Positions 36,693 to 45,333 of a stretch of DNA of 64,000 nt are shown here, one piece after another. The DNA lies in the NCBI GenBank assembly GCA_046160825.1, contig JBJXHC010000114.1:16826-80825 (forward strand). The letters run 5' to 3'. Each line of letters opens with the position of its first letter. Position 1 is the first letter of the stretch. Source of the DNA: JBJXHC01 sp046160825 (GTDB lineage Bacteria > Bacteroidota > Ignavibacteria > UBA10030 > UBA6906). The notes under the pieces were generated by a model. The model saw only the letters and a program-made list of their open reading frames with translations. It did no database searches and was not told the origin of the DNA. The position numbers were made by a program, and so were the translations under genes.

Positions 36693-38641
36693 CACGACAC
36701 CGTCTCCTTCATTTGAGGTTTTAACGCCTTTTCCCGTAAAGGCAGTTCTATCATGAACTCCGTTCCATGTCCCAACACCGATTCCACGCGAAACACACCG
36801 CCGAAGAACTCGACGCGTTCGCGAACATTGCGGAGGCCGTAGCGGGGCTGATCTGTTTGTGGCGCAAAACCCTGATCAACTTCAAAACCTCTGCCGTTAT
36901 CTGCAACCGTCAGGGCCAACACATGGCCGCGCACAAGCATTTGTATGGTGACACGCGAAGCTCCGGAGTGTTTCGCAACATTTGTCAGCAGCTCCTGCAC
37001 AATCCTGTAGATCGTGGTTTCAATCAACGAATCAAACCTGACGTCGGCTTCGGGCATATGCAGGTCAACACCGGTCTGCGTACGGCGCTCGAAGTTCGTT
37101 GCATGCAAACTGATTGCGGCCTTCAACCCGAAATCGTCAAGCACTGCCGGGCGTAAATCATACGCGATTTGCTTGGCTTCCATCTGCGCTTCGTTGGCAA
37201 GGGCGATAACTTCCCTCAGGTGGCGTTCGGTGGCAACGGTATCCTCGCCCACATTTTTGAGGGCCAGTTCCGTATTAATTTTTAACGTGGTGAGGAGTTG
37301 ACTGAGACCGTCGTGAAGTTCGCGGGCAAATCGGCGACGCTCTTCCTCCTGCACTTGTACGAGGTCAACGGAAAGTTGCCGGATTTGCTGTTCCCGTTCG
37401 CGTGCCATTTCATACAAGTGTGAATTTTCCAGGGAAATACCAATTTGCTTGCCGAGCGTTTGCAACATCAACTGTTCGCCGGGCGAAAAGAGAAATGGCT
37501 CGCGCTTGAAGATATTCAGCACTCCAAGTACCCGCTCTTTGGATGTAAGGGGAATGGATGCAACACTGCGCAGGGATTCAAGAGAAAGAAGTCGCCGGTC
37601 GACCACCGGATTGTGGATTGCATCCTCAATGAAAGTGGGGATGCCCGTCGCCGCGACATGACCGGTTATCCCTTTTCCGACAGGCCATTGTTGTACCCGT
37701 GAAATGAACTCCGGCGAAAAAATTCCGCGATGAAAATGCAGTGTCAGTTCCGTCCCTTTTTCATTCATGAGGTAGATGCAGCCTGCTTCGAAGCCTGTAA
37801 CGTCCAGCACGGTATCCACAGCGTTTTCCAGGCGTGCTGCAAGGTCCAACGATTGGGAAAGCCCTGAGGAGAGTCGCTGCATGGCGGAAATCTCGCGGTG
37901 CCGGCGGTTCAATTCTTCTTCAGAGCGTTTGAGTTCTGTAATATCTGTCAGCAAAATCACAAGGCCTTCGTGAGTACCGTTGAGGGCCTTTGTTGGCGTC
38001 AATGTCGCAAGCGCCCAGAACGCTTGTCCGTCGGGACGTCTGAATTCCACTTCAACAGGTCCGCTCATCTCCTGCGTCGTCAGCATTTTTGTCCGGCTAT
38101 GAAACGCCACGTGGGCCTGAGGGTCATGCGCAAAGTCCAGCAGGATCCTTCCCCTCAACGCATCCGTGGACTGTCCGAAGAGACTGGCTGCACGCTGGTT
38201 GACGAATGTGATTCGCCAATCATTGTCCGTTGCGACAATACCTTCAATGGCGGCCTCGACAATTCTTGTGTACTTATTCTCCGCCGCGTGCAAGCTGAGC
38301 TTGTACGCGGCATGAATATAGTCCAATCCCACAGCAACACTCACCAGTACACCAAACTTGGCCGCGCCGTTCCACAGGTGTATGGGAAGGCCGAGAGCCG
38401 GCGAGACCATCAGCACTTCGACAATATGAATGAGTGAACACAGGATCGCGAGTGCGAGGCCGAATGGCCTGCCATCATACCAACTGACATATGCAACGGG
38501 AAGGACGTAGAAAAGAACAAACGACATTTCAGACCCGGTCACAAAATCGGCTATGGCGACAACAACAATCGCCAACGTGCCGATCAACCGAACGACAATC
38601 GGCGGCACCGTCGTGAGAGTTCTTAAGAAGCCCGGGGTCAT
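36692..38641 (-). CDS. Membrane sensor histidine kinase with PAS and GAF domains (NarX/DegS-type HisKA_3)
   Basis: About 649 residues. Three or four hydrophobic segments span roughly residues 10-115, so it is anchored in the inner membrane. A PAS domain follows (IVEAAIEGIVATD to VILLTDITELKRSEEE), then a GAF domain (DTVLDVTGFEAGCIYL to LGKQIGISLENSHLYE). The HisKA_3 box has the acceptor His in RRRFARELHDGLSQLL. The ATPase domain has VQELLTNVAKHSGA (N box) and DNGRGFEV (G1). These kinases pair with NarL-type regulators, as here. ATG at 38641 preferred; a GTG at 38683 is also open. Confidence 0.93.
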   Translation of the reverse strand: MTPGFLRTLTTVPPIVVRLIGTLAIVVVAIADFVTGSEMSFVLFYVLPVAYVSWYDGRPFGLALAILCSLIHIVEVLMVSPALGLPIHLWNGAAKFGVLVSVAVGLDYIHAAYKLSLHAAENKYTRIVEAAIEGIVATDNDWRITFVNQRAASLFGQSTDALRGRILLDFAHDPQAHVAFHSRTKMLTTQEMSGPVEVEFRRPDGQAFWALATLTPTKALNGTHEGLVILLTDITELKRSEEELNRRHREISAMQRLSSGLSQSLDLAARLENAVDTVLDVTGFEAGCIYLMNEKGTELTLHFHRGIFSPEFISRVQQWPVGKGITGHVAATGIPTFIEDAIHNPVVDRRLLSLESLRSVASIPLTSKERVLGVLNIFKREPFLFSPGEQLMLQTLGKQIGISLENSHLYEMAREREQQIRQLSVDLVQVQEEERRRFARELHDGLSQLLTTLKINTELALKNVGEDTVATERHLREVIALANEAQMEAKQIAYDLRPAVLDDFGLKAAISLHATNFERRTQTGVDLHMPEADVRFDSLIETTIYRIVQELLTNVAKHSGASRVTIQMLVRGHVLALTVADNGRGFEVDQGFAPQTDQPRYGLRNVRERVEFFGGVFRVESVLGHGTEFMIELPLREKALKPQMKETVS

Positions 38642-38683
38642 AATGTTCTCAGTTCTTTCCGGAGAGGTGATGCCTTCAAACAC

Positions 38684-39125
38684 GGTTCGTCAAATTTCCA
38701 GTGCCGGGACAAAACCTTGCTACAAATTTTCATTTGGAGAGGAATGCAAACACCGACAACGCGCGGCATTGAACCGGGGAGCCACACAACCAAGAACAGT
38801 GAATCAGTACACTGGGGAGAGCAAGGGAACATGATGCAGACATACGCTAAGATCTACAGCAAGGATGCTTCTTGCATCCGGAAAGCCGACCAATCTTGTC
38901 TCAACATTGACGGGTATAACCTACCAAAATCATCAATCACTATCAAGCCTTCCATTGAAATGAAGCCCCCAAAACCAGCCACAACCTGAAAGATGTGACA
39001 CCCGGCACCCGCACGGCGGAGGATGGCACCCACCCATCTCTTTTAGCTCATTTTCAGAAGAAGCAGGTCCTTGCCGCGTTGCAGGAGATGCAAAAAAGCA
39101 GGCCGAGATTGCTTCAGCAACGGGA
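38684..39125. other. Intergenic stretch without a convincing gene
   Basis: Small frames occur on both strands, but none has family features or a ribosome site. A GGATGC/GCATCC hairpin lies at 38864-38880. The region separates the kinase start from the 3' end of the ABC exporter gene, both on the minus strand. Confidence 0.55.
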
Positions 39126-40142
39126 TCAACCAGTGTGGGCGGGAGCAACGGCACTCCCCTTCTCCCTCTCACCGATTTGTTGCCGCCACATTGCAAAGTA
39201 CAATCCCTTCAGTTCAATCAGTTCGGCGTGTCGCCCGCTTTCAATTATCCTTCCACGTTCCAACACATGAATCCTGTCCGCATGCATCACGGTCGAAAGA
39301 CGGTGCGCAATAAGAATCGAGATCATATCCTCGCGCGTTGAGATCTCCCGGATTGTTTCTGTAATCTCTTCTTCGGTCAATGAATCCAGCGAAGACGTCG
39401 CTTCATCGAAGACCAACAAATCCGGACGACGAAGTAATGCCCGCGCAATGGAAAGACGCTGCTTTTCGCCACCGGACACCTTGACTCCTCCTTCGCCAAT
39501 CACTGTATCCAATCCCTTGTCCGCCCGCGCAAGAAGTGCCTGGCAGGCAGCCTTCTGCAACACGTCAAGGCATTCAGCGTCGGCCGCAAGCGGACTGACA
39601 AACAGCAAGTTCTCTCTGATCGTACCTGAGAAGAGCTGCGTGTCCTGTGTAACGAAACCAATGCGCTCGCGCAGCGAGTCGAGATCAATCGCCGCGTATG
39701 AATGTCCGTTGTAGAGAATATCCCCTTCCTGCGGACGATACAACCCGACCAACAATTTGACGAGAGTGGTCTTTCCCGAACCTGACGGACCTACAAATGC
39801 CACCGTCTCGCCGCGTTTGACAGAGAATGAGATTCCCTCCAGCGCTCGGGTACGTGCTGACTGGTGCTGGAACCGTACGCCCTTGAATTCGAGTGTTGAC
39901 ATGCCATCAAGCTTGACGGGCGAAGTCGGCTTAGGCTCACGCGGTGTATTCAAAATATCTTCAAAGTTCTTCAACGACACTTCCGCTTCGCGATAGATAT
40001 TAATGACGTTGCCCAGTTCCTGCAACGGTCCGAAAATAAAGAACGAGTAGATAAAGAGGGAGAAGAACTGGCCGACCGTGATCTCCTGTGCGAAGATCAA
40101 ATAGAGCATCAAGAAGAGAATGCTCGTCCGGAGAAAATTCAC
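39126..40142 (-). CDS. ABC exporter, C-terminal part (end of membrane domain plus ATPase), separated by frameshift
   Basis: The frame encodes the last two membrane helices (FLRTSILFLMLYLIFA, FSLFIYSFFIFGPLQ) and a complete nucleotide-binding domain: Walker A VGPSGSGKTTL, Q-loop FVTQDTQLF, signature VSGGEKQRLSIARALL, Walker B LLVFDEATSSLD and the switch His in AHRLST. It matches MsbA/LmrA-type half-transporters that export lipids, drugs or peptides as dimers. Coding sense continues upstream past the listed ATG to about 40190, where it meets the N-terminal fragment across an A7 run. Rejoined, the protein would be about 591 residues, a normal length. Confidence 0.85.
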   Translation of the reverse strand: MNFLRTSILFLMLYLIFAQEITVGQFFSLFIYSFFIFGPLQELGNVINIYREAEVSLKNFEDILNTPREPKPTSPVKLDGMSTLEFKGVRFQHQSARTRALEGISFSVKRGETVAFVGPSGSGKTTLVKLLVGLYRPQEGDILYNGHSYAAIDLDSLRERIGFVTQDTQLFSGTIRENLLFVSPLAADAECLDVLQKAACQALLARADKGLDTVIGEGGVKVSGGEKQRLSIARALLRRPDLLVFDEATSSLDSLTEEEITETIREISTREDMISILIAHRLSTVMHADRIHVLERGRIIESGRHAELIELKGLYFAMWRQQIGEREKGSAVAPAHTG

Positions 40143-40162
40143 CAGTGTTCCCTGGATGAAAC

Positions 40163-40900
40163 TCAGGCTGCGGAGGTACCGGATTTTTTTAATTCAAGCT
40201 TCAGGATTTTTCCCGTGGTTGCATTAAGGCGGTCAGTCTCCTGTTGCGCAAGCCCGAGACTCTTCACCAGCTCAATGTTGCGCAGGGATTCGGTGGTTGA
40301 GCCAGCCAGTGCGGTGGTTTCGCCGACAATGGTCTTCTGTATGATCTTGATCTTCTTGCTGAGTACCGAACTCAATACCGCAAGCAACGGTACCGTCATA
40401 AAATACACGGGGGCAATCAGCCAGTGAACGCTGAAGGCGTAGGACATGACGAACACCACGCCTACCAACGTTGTGAACACAATATTGATCGACGCTGAGA
40501 CGAGTCGTTCAACGTCTGTGCGGACCTTCTGGAGTTTGCCAAGAGTCTCCCCGCTTCGCTGGTCTTCAAACACCTGGTAGGGCAAATCCAGTGAGTGACG
40601 GATTCCATCACTGTACATCAACGCACCAACCCGTTGGGTGATGACGTTGATGAAATAATCCTGAAAGTTCTTGGCGACACGGGAGACAAAGGCAACGCCG
40701 ACTGCGGCAGCAAGCAACAGGCTTACGCCTTTGAAGAATTCACTGGCGGTGTACTTGTCATACTTTGTGGCATATTCATCGATAACGTACCGGAAGATCA
40801 AAGGATCGAGCAGTGAGAAGACCTGGTTGATTGAAGCGAGAACGAGCGCAAGAGCAACGAGCTTCCAGAATTGCCGGAGGTATGACAGCAGGAGTTTCAT
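40163..40900 (-). CDS. ABC exporter, N-terminal membrane part (truncated by frameshift)
   Basis: The 245 residues contain four membrane helices of a type I ABC exporter (for example WKLVALALVLASINQVFSLL and LVGVVFVMSYAFSVHWL) and the coupling-helix region SLDLPYQVFEDQRSGE. The frame ends shortly after TTAAAAAAATCC: with one more A, or a -1 slip on A-AAA-AAA, reading continues as KKIRYLRSLSFIQG into the ATPase part at 39126-40142. In the other frame the sense stays intact on both sides, so this is one gene with a single-base disruption, a sequencing error or slippage. Confidence 0.83.
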   Translation of the reverse strand: MKLLLSYLRQFWKLVALALVLASINQVFSLLDPLIFRYVIDEYATKYDKYTASEFFKGVSLLLAAAVGVAFVSRVAKNFQDYFINVITQRVGALMYSDGIRHSLDLPYQVFEDQRSGETLGKLQKVRTDVERLVSASINIVFTTLVGVVFVMSYAFSVHWLIAPVYFMTVPLLAVLSSVLSKKIKIIQKTIVGETTALAGSTTESLRNIELVKSLGLAQQETDRLNATTGKILKLELKKSGTSAA

Positions 40901-40918
40901 TGGTTGGGATGAAGGTGG

Positions 40919-40950
40919 AAAAACCGCCGGATCGTCACTTCATCCGGCGG
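40919..40950 (-). terminator. Rho-independent terminator after the small membrane protein
   Basis: A CCGCCGGAT/ATCCGGCGG stem (9 bases, nine-base loop) followed by TTTTT on the minus strand, just past the stop at 40962 and before the ABC exporter start. Confidence 0.85.
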
Positions 40951-40961
40951 ATGGGGAGGCT

Positions 40962-41333
40962 TCAGGCTGCGCGTTGTTTCCGTGCGGCAATGAACGACCG
41001 GACGCTCATGATCAGGAATCCGATACAGAGTATCGCCATGATGGACTGTGCAATCACCGCGGCGGGGCGTTCCACTTCCCCTCCGCCCATCATCGTGAAC
41101 AGTTTCATCAGGCCGCCAAAGGAGCCGAGTATTCCAATAAGTGACAAGGCTGCCGCGCCGTGCATGGCATGCTTGCGAAGTTTTTCATTCTTGCCAACAA
41201 CTCCGGCAACAATAAAAAGAATGCCGAACAGCGCGGGGATTAATGCTGTCCAACTTGCTGCACCGGACATCACGTACCCGACGACGCCGAGAAGCGTGAG
41301 GATGATTCCAAGAATTATTGAACGTTGCGGCAT
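40962..41333 (-). CDS. Small four-helix membrane protein
   Basis: The 123-residue chain has four hydrophobic segments (near residues 7-24, 28-46, 58-78 and 90-112) separated by short basic loops (GKNEKLRKH, AARKQRAA), and no cleavable signal. The arrangement resembles TMEM14-like or other small bacterial integral membrane proteins, but no family motif is certain. An AGGAG-like sequence lies close to the ATG. It stands alone, followed by a strong terminator, between the HD-domain protein and the ABC exporter. Confidence 0.7.
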   Translation of the reverse strand: MPQRSIILGIILTLLGVVGYVMSGAASWTALIPALFGILFIVAGVVGKNEKLRKHAMHGAAALSLIGILGSFGGLMKLFTMMGGGEVERPAAVIAQSIMAILCIGFLIMSVRSFIAARKQRAA

Positions 41334-41437
41334 GAGTGTTCTCCAGGAGAAGTTAATAGAGTTTATAGAGTTTGTAGAGTCGATAGTCTGTTAGTCGGAA
41401 GCTGGCTGCAATTCGCTTTTCACGATTCGCTTTCCCC

Positions 41438-42655
41438 TTAAGCCACGGGGGCGGGAGCATTCAGGAACGCCAGCACGAAAGCGATCACGACAACGATCAA
41501 CCCATACATAAAGACGTTGTAGCAAATTCTCAAATAGCGATACTTCTTCCCGAGAACCTTTCCAAGGAAGAACAAGTCTTTGATCATACTCCCGTACAGG
41601 TATTCCTTGTCTTTCATCATCTCGTTCATGCCCCATTCAAAATCGTGTAGCGGCATACTGTGGAAGTTCCCGAAGAACAACAGGTTCGCCCGCTTCTGTT
41701 CGATGTCTTCACGCGTAAACATTCCCGTCGTCACGTTCGGTCTGGTAACAAGGATGGCAAATACCATGACCGTGAGACAAACGACGAGCAGCAGGAGCGT
41801 TGGAAGAACGAGGTGCGGATTGGTGTCCAGCTTACTGACGAGCAAGCCGAATACGATGGAGATAATAATGGAATTGGTGCTGATCATCAGGTTGGCTTTG
41901 TTGTCTGCCATGGCGCTAAGCGACAGGTGGTTCTGGGGCACCGTACGGAACATGGTTTCAATCCCCCGCTCGGGAATCTTATCACGCTCGAGTTTGCTCT
42001 TGATCTGCTCGCGCTTGATCTCCCATTTGGCATTCTCCCCTTCGGACTGCTGCAATAACGCCCGCATACGTTCCTGCAATGCCGTCAACGTCTTGGTGCG
42101 TCTGGTGGAAAATTCGGCACGGGCATACGGGGTATGAAACGGATGGTCGGTCACAAAGTCGATGTTGGTCTTCAACCATTCCGATTCTGACAGCACTTTG
42201 CCTGTCCGCCGCTCGATCTCAAGACGCAAGAGTTCGCTGCGATCAAAAAACCGCTTCTTCCCTACATGAACAATGTCCGCATCGCACACCACTTGCTCCA
42301 GAAGGTTCCGCGGTGTCTGCGGCATCTTTGTCGCCATAATGCATGCGGCAACTTGCTCGATCTTCTCCGCCGGATAGTCCTGCAATTCAAGAAAATTCCG
42401 GGCGATCCGCACGCCGGCTTCTTCGTGACCTTCGTATGTCTCGGTGTAACCGGCATCATGCAGCCAAGCGGCAATCTGTGCCACCTCGAAATCCGCTCTG
42501 GTCAATCGCGACGCCTCGCCTATCTCCTGTGTCGCGTCAACCGTTTCGACGGTATGGTCATAGTTGTGATAGACCGCCCATGAAGGAAGTTTCGTTGTGA
42601 AAAGCTCAAATACGTACGCAGAGGTCTTCTTCAGGATGTCGCTTGGAGGTACCAT
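41438..42655 (-). CDS. HD phosphohydrolase fused to Pycsar-effector-like membrane domain (DUF5706/PycTM)
   Basis: Residues 1-200 form an HD domain: VYHNYDHTVET, AWLHDAGYTET with the HD pair, and VVCDADIVHVG, giving the H...HD...D metal set. After a basic coiled segment (about 200-235) comes SLSAMADNKANLMISTNSIIIS followed by two membrane helices, and near the C terminus another hydrophobic segment, FMYGLIVVVIAFVLAFL. This matches the membrane domain named after Pycsar cyclic-nucleotide effectors. The HD part may hydrolyse a nucleotide signal that the membrane part senses; this is inference. No cyclase gene is adjacent. It is divergent from the pyrimidine cluster. Confidence 0.82.
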   Translation of the reverse strand: MVPPSDILKKTSAYVFELFTTKLPSWAVYHNYDHTVETVDATQEIGEASRLTRADFEVAQIAAWLHDAGYTETYEGHEEAGVRIARNFLELQDYPAEKIEQVAACIMATKMPQTPRNLLEQVVCDADIVHVGKKRFFDRSELLRLEIERRTGKVLSESEWLKTNIDFVTDHPFHTPYARAEFSTRRTKTLTALQERMRALLQQSEGENAKWEIKREQIKSKLERDKIPERGIETMFRTVPQNHLSLSAMADNKANLMISTNSIIISIVFGLLVSKLDTNPHLVLPTLLLLVVCLTVMVFAILVTRPNVTTGMFTREDIEQKRANLLFFGNFHSMPLHDFEWGMNEMMKDKEYLYGSMIKDLFFLGKVLGKKYRYLRICYNVFMYGLIVVVIAFVLAFLNAPAPVA

Positions 42656-42706
42656 GGATGTTGCCGATTGTGCAGTGGATGGTGGCTTTCAGTACTGTTC
42701 AAAGTA

Positions 42707-42727
42707 GGAAAATAGTTCTACTATTCC
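42707..42727. promoter_or_regulatory. Possible operator palindrome
   Basis: GGAAAATAG-TTCTA-CTATTCC, an imperfect inverted repeat in the divergent space between the HD protein and the pyrimidine cluster, upstream of the promoter at 42814. Confidence 0.3.
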
Positions 42728-42813
42728 AATTATGTTCCGCTGTAGCGAAGTAGAACCGCCATCCCACGGGTCGTCTGTATGCAACTTGGGCCCAAGCCAG
42801 AGATGCCATTTGC

Positions 42814-42842
42814 TTGACATAAAGCCAAATACTCATTACTAT
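42814..42842 (+). promoter_or_regulatory. Sigma70-type promoter of the pyrimidine catabolic cluster
   Basis: A perfect TTGACA (42814-42819), a 17-base spacer and TACTAT (42837-42842), 69 bases before the ATG at 42912. Confidence 0.6.
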
Positions 42843-42911
42843 CATCACACATCTTTGCGCTCTGCACCACGAACCTGTAACGGTCAGCCATCCAATTCCA
42901 AAGGGTCACTT

Positions 42912-43778
42912 ATGCCACGTCTCGTAAAAGGCGGTCTCATCCAATGCTCACTTGCCGAATCCACGGAGCAACCCATAGAGAAGATCAAGAAAGCGATGAT
43001 CGACAAACATATCGCTTATATTGAAGAGGCGGGAAAACAAGGCGTGCAGATTCTCTGTCTGCAGGAGCTTTTCTATGGACCGTACTTCTGCGCTGAACAG
43101 AAAACAAAGTGGTATGCGATGGTTGAGCGCATCCCCGATGGGCCAACGACAAAGCTGATGCAAGAACAGGCAAAAAAATACGGCATGGTCATCGTCGTTC
43201 CAATCTATGAAGAGGAAATCACCGGCATCTATTATAATACCGCTGCGGTGATTGATGCCGACGGAACCTACCTCGGTAAGTACCGCAAACATCACATCCC
43301 TCAGGTCGATCCCGGCTTCTGGGAGAAATTTTATTTTAAGCCGGGCAACCTCGGCTACCCCGTATTCAAAACGCGCTACGCAACAATTGGTGTGTACATT
43401 TGCTATGACCGCCACTTCCCGGAAGGCGCACGGGTTCTTGGATTGAACGGGGCGGAAATCGTCTTCAATCCCTCGGCAACGGTCGCCGGCCTTTCTGAAT
43501 ATTTATGGGAATTGGAACAACCCGCACACGCCGTCGCTAATGGCTATTTCGTCGGGGCAATCAACCGTGTCGGTACGGAGCCACCCTGGAATATCGGACA
43601 GTTCTACGGCAAGAGCTATTTCTGTAACCCGCGCGGCAAAATTATTGCCCAGGCGAGCAGGGACAAGTCTGAACTTGTTGTCGCCGATCTCGATCTCGAC
43701 ATGATCAAGGAAGTGCGGGAGGTGTGGCAGTTCTTCCGTGATCGCAGACCGGAATCGTACACGCCGCTGGTACAGTAG
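42912..43778 (+). CDS. Nitrilase-superfamily amidohydrolase, probable beta-ureidopropionase (N-carbamoyl-beta-alanine hydrolase)
   Basis: The 288-residue protein has the carbon-nitrogen hydrolase triad: Glu52 in LCLQELFYGPYFC, Lys126 in KYRKHHIPQ and Cys164 in VYICYDRHFPE. Its closest look is to N-carbamoylputrescine amidase and beta-ureidopropionase. With dihydropyrimidine dehydrogenase and dihydropyrimidinase downstream, the natural substrate is most likely N-carbamoyl-beta-alanine, giving beta-alanine, ammonia and CO2. The ATG at 42912 is chosen because upstream in-frame residues have no homology and would precede the promoter at 42814-42842. Confidence 0.88.
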   Translation: MPRLVKGGLIQCSLAESTEQPIEKIKKAMIDKHIAYIEEAGKQGVQILCLQELFYGPYFCAEQKTKWYAMVERIPDGPTTKLMQEQAKKYGMVIVVPIYEEEITGIYYNTAAVIDADGTYLGKYRKHHIPQVDPGFWEKFYFKPGNLGYPVFKTRYATIGVYICYDRHFPEGARVLGLNGAEIVFNPSATVAGLSEYLWELEQPAHAVANGYFVGAINRVGTEPPWNIGQFYGKSYFCNPRGKIIAQASRDKSELVVADLDLDMIKEVREVWQFFRDRRPESYTPLVQ

Positions 43779-43820
43779 AAAAACTGAATCTTCTTCATCT
43801 AACACTTTCACTTTGAATCC

Positions 43821-43882
43821 CGCCTGCGCTATCGCTTCCGCCTACGCTGCCGCTTCGGCGGACAGGTCGGCGGGCAGGCCGA
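43821..43882. repeat. GC-rich palindromic repeat
   Basis: A run of CCGCCTACGCTGCCGC and GGCGGACAGG-type words forms overlapping hairpins between the amidohydrolase and the transaminase. A related block (GGCTCGCCGAGGCGGAC) occurs near 26695. Confidence 0.5.
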
Positions 43883-43906
43883 ATCCAGAATACTTAGGAT
43901 CTGCAC

Positions 43907-45250
43907 ATGGCAATGACATCACAGGAAATCACGGACATTACAGCGCGGTACACTTACGGCACATGGCGTTTCCAAAAGGGCTGGAAGCCCATGCACGTTG
44001 TTGACGCAGAGGGATGTTATTTTGTCGACGGGAACGGCAAACGCTATCTCGATTTTTCCTCGCAACTGATGTGCGTGAACCTCGGTCATAAAAATCCTGC
44101 CGTCATCAAGTCGATTGAAGACCAGGCGAAAAAACTCGCGTTCATCGGCCCCGGCTACGCAACGGACGTTCGTGCAGAACTCAGCAAGCTCTTGTTGGAT
44201 GTATTGCCGAAAGGATTGGAGAAATTTTTCTACACAACATCCGGCACCGAGGCAAACGAGGCGGCATTCAAGATCGCACGGATGTACACCGGCAAGACCA
44301 AGATCATTGCGCGGTATCGTTCCTATCATGGTTCCACTATGGGCTCAATTGCGGCAACCGGCGATCCGCGCCGGTGGGCAATGGAACCTGCAGGCAAGGT
44401 ACAGGGAGTGATCTTCGCTCCCGAAGCAGATTGTTATCGTTGCCCACTCGGACATCAAAGTCCGGATACGTGCGGAATCGCGTGCGTCAACTACATCGAG
44501 CACATGATCGAGAATGAAAGCGACGTCGCTGCGATCATCGTCGAACCGATTGTTGGCACGAACGGCGTATTGATTCCGCCGAAGGAATACATGCCCCGAC
44601 TGCGGCAGATTTGCGACAAGCACAATGTCCTGTTGATTGCCGACGAGGTAATGAGCGGATGGGGTCGCACAGGCAAATGGTTTGCGATGGACCATTGGGA
44701 CGTGCAGCCTGATATTCTTACAACGGCCAAAGGAATCACGACGGCATACGTACCGTTGGGTCTCTGTGCAACGAACAAGAAGATCGCCGATTACTTCGAC
44801 GACCATTATTTCTCCCATGGTCACACCTACGAAGCTCATCCAATTACACTCGCTCCGGCAATTGCAGCAATCAATGAAATGAAACGCATGAATCTCGTCG
44901 AGCGCTCTGCAAGTCTTGCTCCCTACGTGGAGAAAAAGCTCAATGAACTCAAGTCCCGCCACCCTTCCGTCGGCAATGTGCGTGGACTCGGATTATTCTG
45001 GGCCGTGGAGTTGGTGAAGGATCAGAAGACGAAGCAGCCCTTCAACTCATATAAAGACAAGATCAGCGGAACGCCACTCATCGTCGATAAAGTCGCAGCC
45101 GAGATGATGAAGAACGGTGTCTTTATCCAGGCATGGGTGAGTCATTTCGTAATTGCACCGCCGCTGATTGTCACCGAAGCAGAGATCGATCTGGGCATCA
45201 AGGCGCTGGATGACGCGTTGAACATTGCAGACAGCGCGGTTGGGGGTTAG
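43907..45250 (+). CDS. Class III (omega) aminotransferase, likely beta-alanine transaminase
   Basis: The 447-residue PLP enzyme carries the class III marks: FFYTTSGTEANEAAFKIAR, YRSYHGSTMGS, Asp in LLIADEVMSGWGRTGK, and the PLP lysine near residue 265 in ILTTAKGITTAYVPLG. Between beta-ureidopropionase and dihydropyrimidine dehydrogenase, its likely job is to convert beta-alanine (or 3-aminoisobutyrate from thymine) to malonate (or methylmalonate) semialdehyde with pyruvate or 2-oxoglutarate as acceptor. The substrate assignment rests on context. ATG at 43907 or 43913; the first is listed. Confidence 0.88.
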   Translation: MAMTSQEITDITARYTYGTWRFQKGWKPMHVVDAEGCYFVDGNGKRYLDFSSQLMCVNLGHKNPAVIKSIEDQAKKLAFIGPGYATDVRAELSKLLLDVLPKGLEKFFYTTSGTEANEAAFKIARMYTGKTKIIARYRSYHGSTMGSIAATGDPRRWAMEPAGKVQGVIFAPEADCYRCPLGHQSPDTCGIACVNYIEHMIENESDVAAIIVEPIVGTNGVLIPPKEYMPRLRQICDKHNVLLIADEVMSGWGRTGKWFAMDHWDVQPDILTTAKGITTAYVPLGLCATNKKIADYFDDHYFSHGHTYEAHPITLAPAIAAINEMKRMNLVERSASLAPYVEKKLNELKSRHPSVGNVRGLGLFWAVELVKDQKTKQPFNSYKDKISGTPLIVDKVAAEMMKNGVFIQAWVSHFVIAPPLIVTEAEIDLGIKALDDALNIADSAVGG

Positions 45251-45295
45251 AGGTTAGAGGTTCGCGGTTGGGGGTTTGAGGATAAGGTACAGTTT

Positions 45296-45324
45296 GATTG
45301 TGGATTTTCGATTCGGGATTCTGG
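45296..45324. repeat. Left inverted flank of four-helix-bundle gene 1
   Basis: GATTGTGG...GATTCTGG words that reappear inverted (CCACAATC, CCAGAATC) at 45760-45790, on the other side of the gene. Confidence 0.6.
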
Positions 45325-45333
45325 AGAAAAACC

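Noticed and set aside
42732..42911. Longer N terminus for the amidohydrolase
   Set aside because: The added 60 residues have no homology, and the extended start would lie upstream of the -35/-10 pair at 42814-42842.
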